A DNA stretch of 10,117 nucleotides from Spirogloea muscicola (GCA_009602725.1 WELB01000050.1:125044-135160), one strand, 5' to 3'. Numbered from the stretch's first letter, positions 1 to 7,244 are shown. The notes: a model not told the origin generated them from the sequence alone. Made by a program: numbers and translations.

Positions 1-320
1 CTCCGCCTTCGCCGCGCCGCGCCCGGCTGCTCGGCGGCGGCACGGCCCGCACCCTCGCTCCTCGCTCGCCAGCCGCTGCGGCCCGTCGGAGGGCCACTGC
101 CACACGACCTCGCCGCCGGCGGGGCGGTGCCTCGCGCGCTCTCTCACGCCGCACGGACCCGGGCTCCGTCTGCGAGAGGCCATTTCGTTGTTGTTGCCGA
201 GACGGCTTGTTGTCACCGCCTTCCGCGTGCTCGCAGAGGCGCGTTCTGGGCAAGCGCAGCGGGCCCAAGGCACAGCCTAAACGTCGCTAGCACCAGAGGC
301 AGCTGCTGTCCGGCTCGCTG
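1..320. other. CpG-rich GC-rich stretch, possible promoter or 5' UTR region
   Basis: The first 300 or so bases are very rich in G+C and in CpG, with many GCC/CGG triplets, unlike the mixed-composition DNA that follows from about 480. In a nuclear genome of animal type this would fit a CpG-island promoter or a GC-rich 5' untranslated region. I see no clear TATA element or splice donor that fixes a transcript. Reading frames open here, but they are open because TA-containing stops are scarce in such composition, and their translations are low-complexity Arg/Ala/Ser/Pro. The regulatory role is inference from composition only. Confidence 0.35.
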
Positions 321-2889
321 TCGCCCTGCTCTTGCCGTTCAGTCCGCAGCTTCGCACCCCTCAGAGCCCCCCGCACTGTGCTATCGTGAGACCGTCTCCG
401 AGCTGTGGGAAGCCAGTCGCGAGGCCACTCCAGCGACGTCACAGCATGGTGAAGCACTACTGGGCATCCAGCCCAAGGAGGACAGACGTGCTCCTGCATA
501 CCTTAGAGCAGGCTCCCTATACCTGGCAGCTTATGGCTGGATGGTCACAACCTTCAAGGTGCATACAACCTCATTATGTACTGTCCGCGGTTCGTTGCTT
601 ACATATGCGCGGTTTGGAGCACGACCTTCAAAGCTAGCACCTCAACAAGTTTGGGTCAGGGAATGGGCCGTGGAAGCGACCTATGGACCACCTTGTCACC
701 AACCAATCTAAGATTGGCGGGGGCTCTGCATGGTGCCTCAAGAGCAGCGTCTCCACCACCCTGAAGCGCTTGACACGAAATGCTGCCGCCCGTCACCACG
801 ACACAGCAGGATGACGAACACCGCTTTAGGTGTCCCTGGGCACCTCCTACTTGGCACCCCTATAGGTGCTAAGCTAACTGCAATACAAGTCCACGTCCAC
901 ATGGACATTCATAACCAGACTTCCAAGTCAAGGTCTTGCACATTTGTGATCATAAACATGTTTCGCGCGGCTACTTCAGGCGACAGGTTCTTCATGCAAC
1001 AAATATTCTTTGTTGGCTCCCTTGGAGTAGAGCCATTGAGTTGCTGAGGTCAACTGCTCCGCAGCACATCTTTGATACTTAGGTGGACTGGGCTTGTGCA
1101 AGCACTCGCTACTGCCCCTGTCCTTGCAGATATGTAGCCTTCACAGTACCCGCCCTTGTTCCATGCGCTGCTTCACCTTCTTGGCCACTTCTACAGCACA
1201 AGAGCCTACTATGTTATGCAGCCAACAGGCCGGTAAGCATCGCCCCAGCACAGCACTGAGCACAGTATGTCAAACAGTTGACAAGGTGAGATTGGAGGTT
1301 GCAGGACAAGCACTTCTAGCTTGAGAGTGCCACGATGGAGTACTATCACAAAATGATGGCACGAAGTCAGGAAGGACATCTACCACGAGCTATGTGCTTC
1401 TTCCATTGGACTGTTGCATCCAACAAGAATGACAAGCAAGCTATGACAAAAATGACTGCAAGCAGCTGTCCTACATGGAGCTCAGCAAGGACCAAGGCTG
1501 TCCGCTAGCACGAGCTTTGTACAAAAGGAACAACATGAGCCTCTCACAAGCTGAACAATGCAATCATAATTGGCACGACAGGCCAAGTATCAAGCGTGCT
1601 CAGTGCTGTTGTCACATAGTTGTAGCTTCAGGCTGACAATCTGTAGGCAGCAGATTTGCACCTACAATGTGCTTTGGGGAACATTCTAACCTACATGTTC
1701 AGGCAAAGCTTGATGCAAAAAAAGCTTTGCGCTGCAGCTCAATGCCAAAGCAACGCTTGAATGTTAAAGCAAGCTGATATAGCAGCCTGTGCATCGTAGT
1801 AGGTCAGCCTGAGAACCTGACCAAGCAAACGTCATCAAATTGCTACCTCTCAGTCCTAGAGCACCATGCCCAAGTTCACCTGGTATTGACTTGAATATCA
1901 AGCAGCAGCAGAAGCGGCAGTAGGAGGCCTTCATTCAGCGGCAGTAGGAGGTCCTCATTCAAGTTGGCTGACAAAGGAGCTGAAGCAAGCACTTGAAGAA
2001 GTCAGGAGTTAGGTTTAGGGCACTTCGGCGGTTGCTCATTAGTGGCTGCCTATTGGGCACAGCAGACTCCTTGCTACAGACTGTACTAAGGTGCAGCGGC
2101 TTCTGCGTCCTGAGAGTATGTCTGCAAATGCAGATGCACAAGGTCTCTGATGTCAGAAAGTCAAGAAGAATATAGTGGACCACCTTGGCACTGTATGACA
2201 GATAGCAAGGACTCAAGCTTTTGGTGGAGTTGTCTGAGACAAAGTCATGCACTCGTGATGTCGTGTACACGCGTTGCAAGTGCCAGAGCTTCTGTCTAAT
2301 TGCCAGCACACATTCCCAGGTCGAAGGAATGTAGAAATGGGAAACATCAGTTCCTTGTCAAGAAACGTTCAAGCCTTAACTGGAAAGGTGTCTTAGGATG
2401 GTTGAGCATCTGATCCTGCACATAGTCAAAGAGGCCTCAGCACTGTGCACTGTGCACTGCTGGGCGCCAACATGGATGTTATTTTCAGGTTGCCATACTG
2501 ATGCTCTTACCGCTGGAAGGTGATGATGGACTATTGCTCGCATGTGTGTCGGCCAGCATGCTCTGACTCATGCTGCAGGAAGAGCTACCAATGACGCAAA
2601 TTGAAATTAACACCACAAGAGGTGGCCCGTCGCTGCAGCAGCAGGTTGAGGAGCGTTCTGCCTGCTTGTTCAAGGATCAGTCAAGGCTTTGAGATACATC
2701 CAGAGCTGCCAATGGTGAATTCGGTAGGAGTTGCTAAGATTCTTGCAGCTAGCTGTCGCTGGACATATAAGATCTAAGGGGTAGCGGCTGTCTGGCAGGG
2801 ATGAGCTCCGGAGGCTTGCTGGAAATTGTAAACCCGTATGAAATGTTACCCAAATCATCCTTCTGCTCCTAAAGCTTGGGTTGTGGCCA
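321..2889. other. Gene-free nuclear-type stretch
   Basis: I see no convincing intact gene in these 2.6 kb. The region is mixed in composition and rich in AGC, TGCA and CAAG words, which keeps several frames partly open on both strands. Frames at about 1320-1800 and 1965-2330 on the plus strand read as protein-like between scattered TAG and TGA stops. The alternative frames read almost as well, so I do not call genes. A 24-bp tandem duplication lies at 1913-1960. Near 400-419 there is a short stretch resembling the minus-strand core of the dispersed repeat in the right flank (about 16 of 20 positions), a weak hint that both flanks come from one genome. Confidence 0.4.
1913..1960. repeat. 24-bp tandem duplication, two copies
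   Basis: Two adjacent 24-bp units, 1913-1936 and 1937-1960, begin AGCGGCAGTAGGAGG and end TCATTC. They differ only at a CT/TC pair in the middle. The duplication lies in otherwise unremarkable DNA just after a short AGC run and looks like a local slippage or minisatellite seed. Confidence 0.85.
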
Positions 2890-4440
2890 ACTCTTAAGAC
2901 TGCATTGGCATCGTGCAGGCCTCCATGGCCCAGGAATGGCGGCACGGGTGAAGCTGCTGCAGTTGATCGGTGTTTTCTGCAACTGCTGCCAGTTGAAGCG
3001 CCATGGCTGTCAGTGCTCGTGGCCAGCACCTGCATATCAATGTTGCTCTCCAATGAAAGGGCCTCTATAAGCAAGGAGGAAACGCCGAGGTGTACGAGAG
3101 ACTCCTCCCCAATGTCTCCTTGCTTCATGTGTTGAAAAAGGCAGTCAGTTGTCTTTCACGAAGGCTGCTGTGCATACCCTGCTCTGCTCCCCGGCCAGCT
3201 GACTGCTAGTGTAGGGCTCGAGAGAGTCCTTCATGCTCATGGACATTTGCCCAAGTTTCGGAGCTCCTGCGGCAAAGAAAAGCTGTGCAAATGCAGCTGA
3301 ATGAACGGGCATCATGACTCGGGCTCTGAAGTAAGCCTCCTTGATAGAAGCAGACAACTGGCTCCATATATCTGGTCGCTGTCCAGACAAAGAGTTGCTC
3401 ATGTCAATGTGGGTATGTCAAAGTGTCTGAAGGAGTGGCTCTGTGTTCCTTGGGTTTTTGTCCTTGACTTGCCTGCACAGTGGTGCCGTCAAGTCACTGC
3501 CGCATCTCCAAACGGCCGTCAGGACTTGGGGCCAGCTCTGAGAAAGCTGATTCTGTTCACCTTGTGAAAAAGTCTCAAGGAGGAGGGCAAATTGCTGCAT
3601 ATTACTGCTCTGCTCAAGCTGCGATGGAAGCAACAAATCACAGGAGCCTCGTGATCCTGTAACCTTGCATCTCTTCACAAGTGCACAACTAGTGGGCCAT
3701 ACCAGAACGTTGTCGAACAGACATGCTGCACAAGCTGACTTGCTCACATGCTGCTGATCAAATGGACCGTGAAGAGGGCGACTAAAGAAGATGGATATAC
3801 ATGTGTACACACGAATTGCTGACAACAGGCACAAAGGCTTCTAAAGAGTTGGCCACCCTTCCAGGTGGCCAACTCTTCCGCAAGCTTCATTGAGGAATGG
3901 TTTATACCTGGAGACGTGTAGCAAAAGCATTTGGTTGACGAGATGCAAGCCAGCAAGGTATGCAGTCGGTGGATTGTTGACCAGCAGAGATGGTACCCTC
4001 TGAAGAGCAGACATGACAGCCTGCATTCACCAAGCATTGGCATAATAGGGGCGGAACGCCGCCGGTGACACACTATCCACAGCAGGCGCCTCTGTCTCAG
4101 CAGCATGTACGTGGTGGTGCAGGAGTATGCTATTGCGAAGGAGTGAGTTGTCATTGAGCTCTGCGGCGCCTGCAAAATCAAGATTAGCACAGGACTATCT
4201 GTGAGCAACAGACCTCTGGGGACGAGCAAATTACATTCATGACGAACAGCTCCAGACAGCTGCAACAATGAGAAAGCACAAGCTTCCTCATCAATTCCAA
4301 TGCATGGCTACGCAATCAATGACCCGTACATTTGCGAGGGAAGCAATGGAAGTCTCCATCCCACATGTCCAGGGACTTTGCTTTTTCAGGCCTGTTGTGT
4401 GTGCTGTACTCAACTGACCCAAGGGCCACTAAGTATGCCT
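2890..4440 (-). pseudogene. Decayed coding remnant, family not recognised
   Basis: Read on the minus strand, this region gives protein-like sequence rich in hydrophobic helices. One frame is readable from about 4170 down to 3145, roughly 340 codons, interrupted by TGA at 4029-4027, TAG at 3843-3841, TGA at 3420-3418 and TGA at 3147-3145. Coherent stretches include SLLVNNPPTAYLAGLHLVNQ just after the first stop and PDIWSQLSASIKEAYFRARV near 3370. Upstream, 4438-4319 reads well in a second frame (for example STHNRPEKAKSLDMWDGDF). Downstream, 3146 to about 3035 continues in a third (for example GEESLVHLGVSSLLIEA). Each internal stop is one C-to-T change from CGA or CAG. This pattern fits an old intronless (processed) copy or a degraded gene. 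The alternatives are a multi-exon gene with very short introns, or a chance effect of a composition poor in stops. I cannot name a family. Confidence 0.33.
3844..3877. repeat. Perfect 14-bp inverted repeat, 6-nt loop
   Basis: AAGAGTTGGCCACC at 3844-3857 is followed after a 6-nt loop (CTTCCA) by its exact reverse complement at 3864-3877. Thirteen bases of the second arm (GTGGCCAACTCTT) recur at 2883-2895, about 1 kb away in the same orientation. The motif falls inside the minus-strand coding-like remnant, around its TAG stop, and does not look like the end of a transposon. Its function is unknown. Confidence 0.8.
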
Positions 4441-4645
4441 CTGATGCTGGGTGAAGCTGTGTTCAAGGAAGACAAATTCTGTAGAAGAGATATCTCTGTA
4501 AGAGTTTTTTGAGAGTGCCCAGGAGGGCGCCTTGAGACCAACGTGGCCATAAAATGACAACAGATAGCTGGAGGAGTAAACCAGGGTGCACATATGACAC
4601 ATACTTGGCAGCTAAGCAGAGCAGACACATGATGCTCAGCAATGA

Positions 4646-4735
4646 GGAGTCAAAGATTTACAGGGGGTAGCCAATCGACGTCAAGGGCGTAGTAAGTATG
4701 GGACAAAAATAGAATCTTATGAAAAAGCTCATTAA
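4646..4735 (+). CDS. rps12: Mitochondrial ribosomal protein S12, C-terminal fragment (5' truncated)
   Basis: The last 29 codons of the small-subunit ribosomal protein S12, which sits at the decoding centre of the mitochondrial ribosome. The frame reads GVKDLQGVANRRQGRSKYG and ends at TAA 4733-4735. The family's C-terminal block in green plants is the same pattern: GVKDL, two hydrophobic residues, then a basic RRxGRSKYG. The tail after this block (TKIESYEKAH) differs from the plant tail. Upstream the same frame has TGA at 4643-4645 where the family has Arg, and before that nothing matches the family, so the segment joins foreign DNA here. About three quarters of the protein (usually about 125 residues) is missing. 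The 3' end overlaps the start of rps7 by 17 nt, keeping the S12-S7 order of the bacterial str operon. Confidence 0.88.
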   Translation, partial: GVKDLQGVANRRQGRSKYGTKIESYEKAH

Positions 4736-5126
4736 TGTCTTTATGCACGATGGCAAAAAAACTCGGTCTTCTCTTCTTCTTACTTTAACATTGAATCGTT
4801 TAGCCAATCACGGTGACGTCATCGGACTAATTCCAGAAGCGATAGACAATGTCAAACCTATAGTAGAGTGCAGGAAAGTCCGCATTTCTGGTACCACTCA
4901 ATTAGTGCCCTCTATCATCTCAGCACAGCGCCAAAAAAGCTTGGCAATTCGTTGGATTCGTGAAGCAGCTATTAAAAGGACAAAAAAGACTTTAAGCTTA
5001 GATCAATGTTTATATGCTGAGATTTTGGATGCTGCCAATAAAAGCGGCGCTGCACGTAAGAGAAGAGATGATCTTCACAAGCTTGCAGAAGCAAATCGTG
5101 GATTTTCTCACTATCGTTGGTGGTAA
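4719..5126 (+). CDS. rps7: Mitochondrial ribosomal protein S7
   Basis: 135-residue small-subunit ribosomal protein S7, which binds the 3' major domain of the small rRNA and nucleates assembly of the subunit head. Family blocks are visible in order: a start-proximal KKLINVFMHDGKKTR; DNVKPIVECRKVRISGT around residue 43; a QKSLAIRWIREAA block near residue 70; CLYAEILDAANKSGAARKRR near residue 95; and the terminal FSHYRWW, the usual end of plant mitochondrial S7. The length is slightly below the 148 or so of plant homologues, the difference being at the N-terminus. ATG 4719 is chosen because a TAG lies in frame at 4710-4712 and the family's Lys-Lys-Leu block begins immediately after it. The start overlaps the end of rps12, so translation is likely coupled or from one transcript. 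The stop at 5124-5126 is 25 nt before atp6. Confidence 0.95.
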   Translation: MKKLINVFMHDGKKTRSSLLLTLTLNRLANHGDVIGLIPEAIDNVKPIVECRKVRISGTTQLVPSIISAQRQKSLAIRWIREAAIKRTKKTLSLDQCLYAEILDAANKSGAARKRRDDLHKLAEANRGFSHYRWW

Positions 5127-5151
5127 CAGTAAAGCAAAAAAATACATTCTC

Positions 5152-5910
5152 ATGATTTTGAGTCCATTGGAGCAATTTGCCATTCTATCTATTATCCCTT
5201 TTCATATTGGAAATTTTTATCTTTCTTTTACCAATTCATCTTTATTTACATTACTCGCTATCGCAGTAGCTCTACTTCTATTTCGTTTAGTAACTCTACA
5301 TGGAGGGTACTTAGTCCCAAATGCTTGGCAATCTCTGGTGGAGATGATCTATGATTTTGTTTACAATTTAGTAAACGAACAAATTAGTGGTCCAGCTTCA
5401 GTTCGACAACGTTTTTTCCCTCTTATCTTTACTATCTTCACTTTCCTACTATTTTGTAATCTTATCGGGATGATTCCTTACAGTTTTACGGTTACTAGTC
5501 ATTTTATTGTAACTCTCGGTCTTTCCCTTTCCATCTTTATTGGAGTTACCATAGTAGGATTTCAGATGCACGGACTTCATTTTTTCAGTTTTTTGTTACC
5601 TTCAGGTGTACCCCTATTATTGGCTCCTTTCTTAGTACTTCTAGAGTTAATCTCTTACTGTTTTCGTGCCTTAAGTTTAGGAATACGTTTATTTGCAAAC
5701 ATGATGGCTGGTCATAGCTTAGTGAAAATTTTAAGTGGTTTTGCCTGGACTATGTTATCATTAGGAGGAATTTTGTCTGTGGCTGCTATTGCTCCCTTTT
5801 TGATTGTATTAGCACTAATTGGTTTAGAAATAGGTGTAGCTATCCTGCAGGCATATGTGTTTACCATTCTTATTTGTATTTATCTTAATGATGCTATCAA
5901 CTTGCACTAA
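5152..5910 (+). CDS. atp6: ATP synthase F0 subunit a (subunit 6), mitochondrial
   Basis: 252-residue subunit a of the inner-membrane ATP synthase. It forms the two proton half-channels against the c-ring. It begins MILSPLEQFAI, the conserved start of the mature green-plant protein, without the long variable N-terminal extension of many flowering plants. Conserved blocks follow: VPNAWQSLVEMIYDFV near residue 56, MIPYSFTVTSHF near 107, then ALSLGIRLFANMMAGH, whose Arg at residue 179 is the essential proton-path arginine (R210 in E. coli numbering). It ends GVAILQAYVFTILICIYLND and a short tail. Five to six hydrophobic membrane spans are evident. Trp is encoded by TGG, and TAA 5908-5910 ends the gene. 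No RNA editing appears necessary to recover the conserved residues. The reading frame is open upstream to 5014, but that part overlaps rps7 and has no family similarity. Confidence 0.97.
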   Translation: MILSPLEQFAILSIIPFHIGNFYLSFTNSSLFTLLAIAVALLLFRLVTLHGGYLVPNAWQSLVEMIYDFVYNLVNEQISGPASVRQRFFPLIFTIFTFLLFCNLIGMIPYSFTVTSHFIVTLGLSLSIFIGVTIVGFQMHGLHFFSFLLPSGVPLLLAPFLVLLELISYCFRALSLGIRLFANMMAGHSLVKILSGFAWTMLSLGGILSVAAIAPFLIVLALIGLEIGVAILQAYVFTILICIYLNDAINLH

Positions 5911-5981
5911 GCGGAAAAAGGGACTTGAACCCTCAACCTCAGCCTTGGCAAGGCTATACTCTACCATTAAGCTACTTCCGC
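5910..5981 (-). tRNA. trnG(gcc): tRNA-Gly (GCC)
   Basis: On the minus strand, GCGGAAG at the 5' end pairs over 7 bp with the 3' end (last pair G-U). The anticodon stem TAGCC/GGCTG has its inner four pairs standard and a U-G at the base, and encloses loop TTGCCAA, giving anticodon GCC. The T-arm carries GGTTCAAGTCC. The sequence is close to the common plant mitochondrial tRNA-Gly. The discriminator U lies opposite the last A of the atp6 stop codon, so the two genes touch or overlap by one base on opposite strands. Confidence 0.95.
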
Positions 5982-6020
5982 TTTTTTGCTTTGCTTTGGG
6001 TTTTCTGCTTTTTTTTGAAA
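5982..6020. other. T-rich spacer between trnG and trnI
   Basis: Short T-rich spacer with runs of six and eight T on the plus strand. No gene is present. It is the longest T-rich spacer of the mitochondrial segment. The sequence alone does not show whether it is a processing or termination signal. Confidence 0.5.
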
Positions 6021-6094
6021 TGGGCCTAAGTAGATTTGAACTACTGACTTTACGCTTATCAGGCGTATACTCTAACCAACTGAGTTATAGGCCC
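6021..6094 (-). tRNA. trnI(gau): tRNA-Ile (GAU)
   Basis: On the minus strand, GGGCCTA pairs perfectly with TAGGCCC at the 3' end, with discriminator A. The anticodon stem TACGC/GCGTA encloses CTGATAA, giving anticodon GAU. The D-arm (CTCAGTTGGTTAGAG) and T-arm (AGTTCAAATCT) are standard. This native isoleucine tRNA is kept in algal and many early-land-plant mitochondria but is usually absent from flowering-plant mitochondrial genomes, which bears on the source of the segment. Confidence 0.95.
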
Positions 6095-6096
6095 GA

Positions 6097-6170
6097 CATG
6101 CTTGGAAAGGTTTGAACTCTCAACCCCCAAATCCGTAGTTTGGTGCTCTATCCAATTGAGCTACAAGCAT
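6097..6170 (-). tRNA. trnR(acg): tRNA-Arg (ACG)
   Basis: On the minus strand, ATGCTTG pairs perfectly with CAAGCAT at the 3' end, with discriminator G at 6097. The anticodon stem CCAAA/TTTGG encloses CTACGGA, giving anticodon ACG, which reads CGN Arg codons after deamination of A34. The D-arm and T-arm (GAGAG/CTTTC around TTCAAAC, with one G-U) are intact. It lies 2 nt from the trnI gene on the same strand, so the two probably come from one precursor. It is typical of algal and bryophyte mitochondria. Confidence 0.94.
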
Positions 6171-6204
6171 AAAAACAATACTCTTGTCATCTTGTCCTCT
6201 TGGA

Positions 6205-6276
6205 GTCCCTTTCGTCTAGGGGTTAGGACATCGCTTTTTCATGGCGCAAACACGGGTTCAAATCCCGTAAGGGATA
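6205..6276 (+). tRNA. trnE(uuc): tRNA-Glu (UUC)
   Basis: GTCCCTT at 6205 pairs with AAGGGAT at the 3' end (first pair G-U), with discriminator A at 6276. The anticodon arm TCGCT-TTTTCAT-GGCGC gives anticodon UUC. Its outermost pair is a U-C mismatch and its innermost a U-G wobble, a slightly weak stem. The T-arm ACGGGTTCAAATCCCGT is perfect. The gene is on the opposite strand to the three tRNA genes before it and 18 nt upstream of nad6, so it may mark the 5' end of the nad6 transcript by tRNA excision. Confidence 0.94.
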
Positions 6277-6294
6277 TAAAGAATTCTTTTAGAT

Positions 6295-6462
6295 ATGATA
6301 CTTTTTTCCATATTCTCCAGTATTGCATTAGTCTCTGCTATTATGGTTATACGTGCGAAAAATCCAGTTCATTCTGTTCTTTTCTTGATCTTGGTGTTTT
6401 GCAACACCTCAGGCTTACTGGTTTTATTAGGACTTGATTTTTTTGCCATGATCTTCTTAGTN
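6295..6462 (+). CDS. nad6: NADH dehydrogenase subunit 6, N-terminal fragment (3' truncated)
   Basis: The first 56 codons of complex I subunit ND6, a hydrophobic inner-membrane protein of the proton-pumping arm, normally about 200 residues in green plants. The frame starts MILFSIFSSIALVSAIMVI, followed by RAKNPVHSVLFLILVF, the conserved second-helix region, and GLLVLLGLDFFAMIFLV. In the family this continues at once into a VYVGAI-type helix. Here the sequence is broken at the codon GTN (Val whatever the last base) and what follows is a purine repeat, so about 70% of the gene is missing. The start ATG is the first available after trnE and aligns with the family N-terminus. Confidence 0.92.
6462..6462. 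other. Single ambiguous base (N) at the right edge of the mitochondrial segment
   Basis: This is the only N in the window. It falls exactly where nad6 similarity stops and the purine tract begins. It most likely marks a consensus ambiguity or a join made during assembly rather than a biological boundary. Confidence 0.9.
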
Positions 6463-6517
6463 GAGAGGAGGGAGAGAGGCAGGGAGGGAGGGAGGGAGGG
6501 AGGGAAGGGGGGGGTGG
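6463..6517 (+). repeat. GGGA-rich purine microsatellite
   Basis: About 55 bases of nearly pure purine, with about six GGGA/GGAG units at 6482-6503 and a run of eight G ending at 6514. Runs of three or more G separated by one A can form a G-quadruplex on the plus strand. Such tracts commonly break assemblies and may account for the adjacent N. Confidence 0.9.
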
Positions 6518-7244
6518 AAAGAGTGGGGCATTTTATTACCGTTAGCGGCAAAGCTATTGTGACGTGAGTTAGGAAGTCATTGACCATCCACCCTGCCACA
6601 GGAGTGGCTGGGATGTTGCTTCATCTGTGTTCTCTTAAGCGGGCCACGAATTGTTTGTCTGACCTGAAGACACTCAGCTAGACTATTGGAAGAGCAGCTG
6701 CAATCACTTCGCCGCCTTTCCAAGTGAGCAGGGGCACGTCAACATCGATACTGGTCTCCACAATCGTCTGCAGGCCGAAGGCCGCTTGGCCAGACCCCAG
6801 CGGCAGCTCAAGTGATTGAACGCCTAAGCAAGATATGAGAGCCGCTCACCTCCGCCTTGCAGCAAACACCTCTGATCGCGGGCGACTGCACCAGTCAGGC
6901 TTACGTCTGGACCGGAATTGGTGGTGCACCTGCATCGGGACCAGCAGCAGTAAGAAGTAAGCGCTCAAGGAGGGCCGCTGCCCACAAATCTGTGCTACCT
7001 CACCAACGAAGCTCACAGTACTGATGTAACGCGCTGGGATCAACTGCATTTGCCCTGCACTCGAGGTTCTTGCTGCGGGCCGTGTACATGTTCAGCGGGG
7101 TTCTCGCCGTCGAGCGGCTGGCCAAGGCCTCCGTCGCCGGCGCCGCCGCCGTGGTTATGGCTGTACGCCGTCACCTGGGCTCGTCGCGAGGCAAGCCATT
7201 CGGCAGCAGCCGAGAACTCGGCAGACACAACCGAGCTCCGTTCC
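6518..7244. other. Gene-free nuclear-type stretch
   Basis: Mixed-composition DNA becoming GC-rich after about 7050. A frame on the plus strand at 7070-7267 and an overlapping one on the minus strand at 7040-7303 are both open, but both are Ala/Arg/Gly-rich, as expected from GCC/CGG-rich sequence, and neither shows a domain. I see no RNA gene or clear regulatory element. Confidence 0.4.

Larger units (their letters stand above)
4645..6462. other. Green-type mitochondrial DNA segment inside a nuclear-type scaffold
   Basis: This segment is AT-richer than both flanks and contains only mitochondrial genes, packed almost without spacers: rps12 (3' end), rps7, atp6, trnG, trnI, trnR, trnE and nad6 (5' end). 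All are the green-plant versions of these genes. Both boundaries cut through a gene. At the left, rps12 homology begins at about codon GGA 4646, immediately after DNA that does not match rps12. At the right, nad6 homology ends at the single N. No frameshift or internal stop is visible, so if this is a nuclear insertion it is recent. A chimeric contig or contaminating algal mitochondrial DNA explains it as well or better. Confidence 0.9.

Noticed and set aside
127-711. 194-codon open frame on the plus strand in the CpG-rich left end
   Set aside because: It begins at GTG, is Arg/Ala/Ser-rich, crosses from GC-rich into mixed DNA, and shows no domain. Its openness follows from few TA-containing stops.
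1965-2330. Plus-strand frame that reads as protein between seven TAG/TGA stops, as if TAG meant Gln and TGA meant Arg
   Set aside because: Attractive, but the same stretch also has an open 116-codon frame on the minus strand, and neighbouring frames read similarly. Without a homologue it cannot be told from composition bias, and a nuclear code change is not supported by the mitochondrial genes here.
4698-4718. ATG at 4698 as an alternative rps7 start
   Set aside because: It meets TAG after four codons. Reading through would resemble the family's Gly/Gln/Lys N-terminus, but the same bases already encode the end of rps12, and the standard code holds elsewhere in the block.
5014-5151. Upstream extension of the atp6 frame by 46 codons
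   Set aside because: It overlaps the end of rps7 in another frame and has no ATP synthase similarity. The family start (SPLEQF block) begins just after ATG 5152.
5855-6437. Open frames of 86 and 111 codons over the tRNA cluster
   Set aside because: They run through atp6's end, the antisense tRNA genes and trnE, and are shadows of those genes.
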